NCBI GenBank assembly: GCA_963667855.2
Contig: CAXXKI010000031.1
Span: forward strand, 82,793-146,792
Direction of reading: 5' to 3'
Source: G963667855 sp963667855
Lineage (GTDB): Bacteria; Planctomycetota; Phycisphaerae; UBA1845
Length of the DNA stretch: 64,000 nucleotides
Position 1 is the first letter of the stretch. Every line of letters begins with the position of its first letter. Made by a program: the position numbers and the translations under genes. The notes under the pieces are model-generated. The model worked only from the letters and a program-made list of their open reading frames with translations. It had not been told where the DNA came from and did not search any database. This document shows positions 62,765-64,000 of the stretch, one piece after another.

Positions 62765-63619
62765 TTACCAAAGCTGCACTTTGAAAAACGGCTTGATGAT
62801 TACGGCGATGATCATGGAAGCTATCATCAGCGTGATTATCCAGTGAATATCCCATCCAAGGATAAGAGTTTTTCCGTTCGTATAATCCACGCTTATTTGT
62901 TGTATCGAACTGTTTTCCGCCGCGGGCTTTTCCACTGGCCAGAGCAATTTGTTCCAGAATCCGGAACCTGCGCGAATGGGACTTACCCGGACGTACGGGT
63001 TGGTGGATGCCACCAGTTCCTTGGTTGCCGTTTCCCCATTAGCCTTTATGGTTATTACGTGTCGGCCGGGAGCTGTGACGTGCAATCTCCAGCGTGCGGC
63101 GTTGTGTGGTTTGTGTTCTTTGGTTTCTTCGTTGAAAGCTCGGGATGGACCGCATTCGATTATTACTGATTCGTCTGTTGTTAGCTTCAAATCAGGAATA
63201 ACCTCTTCCATTTCCGGTTTGAATTCCACGGTTAAAAGTGTTGATTCACCAACCGTCAGCGGTCGCCATTCATAACGGTGGGCCATTTGGATGATTAATA
63301 ACGCCATTGGAATTATCATTACAGCCAAGGGTTGTAACGATAAACCAAACATTCGCGCCGCCGCCCAGAACAACTTCATTTGCGACTTGAAAGTTACCGA
63401 GAAATTGTCTTTGAAAAGCTTGATAGCCAGCAGGTTGGCCTTGATGTCGTCGTGAACACGCGTAATGCCGTCTTGGTTTGACGTGTATTTGTATGCCACC
63501 AGAGCGCAAATGCCAAAGATGGCGGAAAGTACCAGCAGAGACGCCCACCCCGGCCAGGATTCCATTAAACCGAAAAGCCCGTCAAAACACTTGGTAATTG
63601 TCTGGTTGAGCGACCACAT
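62765..63619 (-). CDS. Membrane protein of a YidC/DUF106-like type, uncertain
   Basis: About 284 residues. An N-terminal helix (about 22-42), a conserved cytoplasmic segment (SNQDGITRVHDDIKANLLAI and KLFKDNFSVTF), two more hydrophobic segments, an extracytoplasmic beta domain (about 125-235) and a C-terminal helix. The basic helix between membrane segments resembles DUF106/EMC3 and Oxa1-type insertases, but the beta domain is different, so the comparison is tentative. ATG 63619 is chosen over a GTG at 63661 because it gives the more usual start. Probable operon with the two genes upstream. Confidence 0.65.
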   Translation of the reverse strand: MWSLNQTITKCFDGLFGLMESWPGWASLLVLSAIFGICALVAYKYTSNQDGITRVHDDIKANLLAIKLFKDNFSVTFKSQMKLFWAAARMFGLSLQPLAVMIIPMALLIIQMAHRYEWRPLTVGESTLLTVEFKPEMEEVIPDLKLTTDESVIIECGPSRAFNEETKEHKPHNAARWRLHVTAPGRHVITIKANGETATKELVASTNPYVRVSPIRAGSGFWNKLLWPVEKPAAENSSIQQISVDYTNGKTLILGWDIHWIITLMIASMIIAVIIKPFFKVQLW

Positions 63620-63679
63620 GCCAGTTTGCTCTTGCAATGCTCCGGTAACGTGTTTGGCCACCGGCAGCGGGGGATGAAT

Positions 63680-63865
63680 CTATTCCAGGTAACCGAGACC
63701 GCGGAGGCGCTCGGTAACTTCCTCGTCCGAACCGGCCGATTCCAGCTTGGCCAGCTCCTTCTCTATCATGTGAATAATGAATTCCTCGGCATTGGCGTAA
63801 CCGGCTATGTCCGCCACCTTCTTCACCCGATCATATAACGCTGAATCGATTTTAAGTTTTGCCAT
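63680..63865 (-). CDS. Small ribbon-helix-helix-like protein
   Basis: 61 residues, GGAGAA ribosome site. MAKLKIDSALYDRVKKVADIA reads like an RHH-type N-terminus, and the C-terminus ends in LRGLGYLE, a tail also common at the ends of sulfatase and phosphatase proteins. It lies between a phosphodiesterase-like gene (22 bp) and the membrane protein (60 bp), all in one direction. It may be a regulator or a small partner of the enzyme. Confidence 0.65.
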   Translation of the reverse strand: MAKLKIDSALYDRVKKVADIAGYANAEEFIIHMIEKELAKLESAGSDEEVTERLRGLGYLE

Positions 63866-63887
63866 ATTGCTGTTCTCCGTTATTCGT

Positions 63888-64000
63888 TTATTTCTTCGTT
63901 GAATTCGACCGGTTCTTTTTGAAGACACTGCTGCCTTTCATCGCTTCGGGGATATCTATGCCGTATTGATCCAGAATCGTCGGGGCAATGTCTTCCAGAT
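63888..64000 (-). CDS. C-terminal end of a phosphodiesterase/sulfatase-like enzyme, partial
   Basis: Only the last 37 codons are inside the window. The sequence LEDIAPTILDQYGIDIPEAM, followed by KGSSVF, matches the closing block of alkaline phosphatase superfamily enzymes (type I phosphodiesterases and sulfatases). It ends in a basic tail. The catalytic part lies right of the window. It is the first visible gene of the leftward group that includes the RHH-like and membrane proteins. Confidence 0.75.
   Translation of the reverse strand, partial: LEDIAPTILDQYGIDIPEAMKGSSVFKKNRSNSTKK

Noticed and set aside
1..64000. CRISPR arrays, insertion sequences or prophage genes
   Set aside because: No spaced direct repeats, transposases, integrases or phage structural genes were seen.

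Overview
The window looks like a chromosomal segment of a planctomycete, most likely of the Phycisphaerae type. The signs are a dockerin-like Ca-binding tail on a secreted protein, a PEP-CTERM sorting signal, pseudopilins with the H-X9-DG signature, a Lys-tailed bacterial topoisomerase VI, and near-balanced base composition. No phage, insertion sequence or CRISPR array is visible. Placement is by protein style, not by a marker search.

Layout. 1-3.2 kb: rsfS (partial) and a membrane pyrophosphatase. 3.7-14 kb: apt, then topoisomerase VI B and A on the minus strand, divergent from the replication block dnaA - dnaN - dciA - gyrB, with candidate origin DNA on both sides of dnaA. 14-18 kb: an isochorismatase-like protein that has lost its catalytic Cys, tRNA-Cys, a secreted alpha/beta hydrolase, a tRNA-dihydrouridine synthase and a TetR regulator with a clear palindromic operator. 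18-29 kb: an envelope/polysaccharide block (triple VanZ protein, GT-C glycosyltransferase, O-antigen ligase with a TPR tail, corrinoid adenosyltransferase, asparagine synthase, TPR lipoprotein). 29-34 kb: stand-alone LigD-type phosphoesterase, two membrane-anchored unknowns and an ABC-2 exporter. 34-38.5 kb: a large PAS/GAF sensor kinase with a REC-PAS-pseudoREC partner. 39-43 kb: trmB, PLP-homeostasis protein, a formyltransferase/PIG-L deacetylase pair and a bacteriohemerythrin.

43.8-47 kb: a strong promoter and a cobalamin riboswitch lead into a tight three-gene operon: a DUF4465-like PEP-CTERM protein, a dockerin-tailed surface protein and an H-X9-DG pseudopilin. This is a candidate B12-controlled surface system without any recognisable TonB receptor nearby.

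47.8-61.7 kb: one long minus-strand cluster joins signalling (sensor kinase, receiver, HD-GYP, GAF with degenerate GGDEF, STAS) to a pilus/type II secretion-like machine (GspE/PilB, GspF/PilC, PilM, PilN, PilO, GspB/PilP-like, two pseudopilins). A membrane-anchored HTH/coiled-coil protein ends the cluster. Secretin and prepilin peptidase are not in the window. 61.9-64 kb: a BtpA-family protein convergent with a membrane protein, a small RHH-like protein and the tail of a phosphodiesterase/sulfatase-like enzyme.
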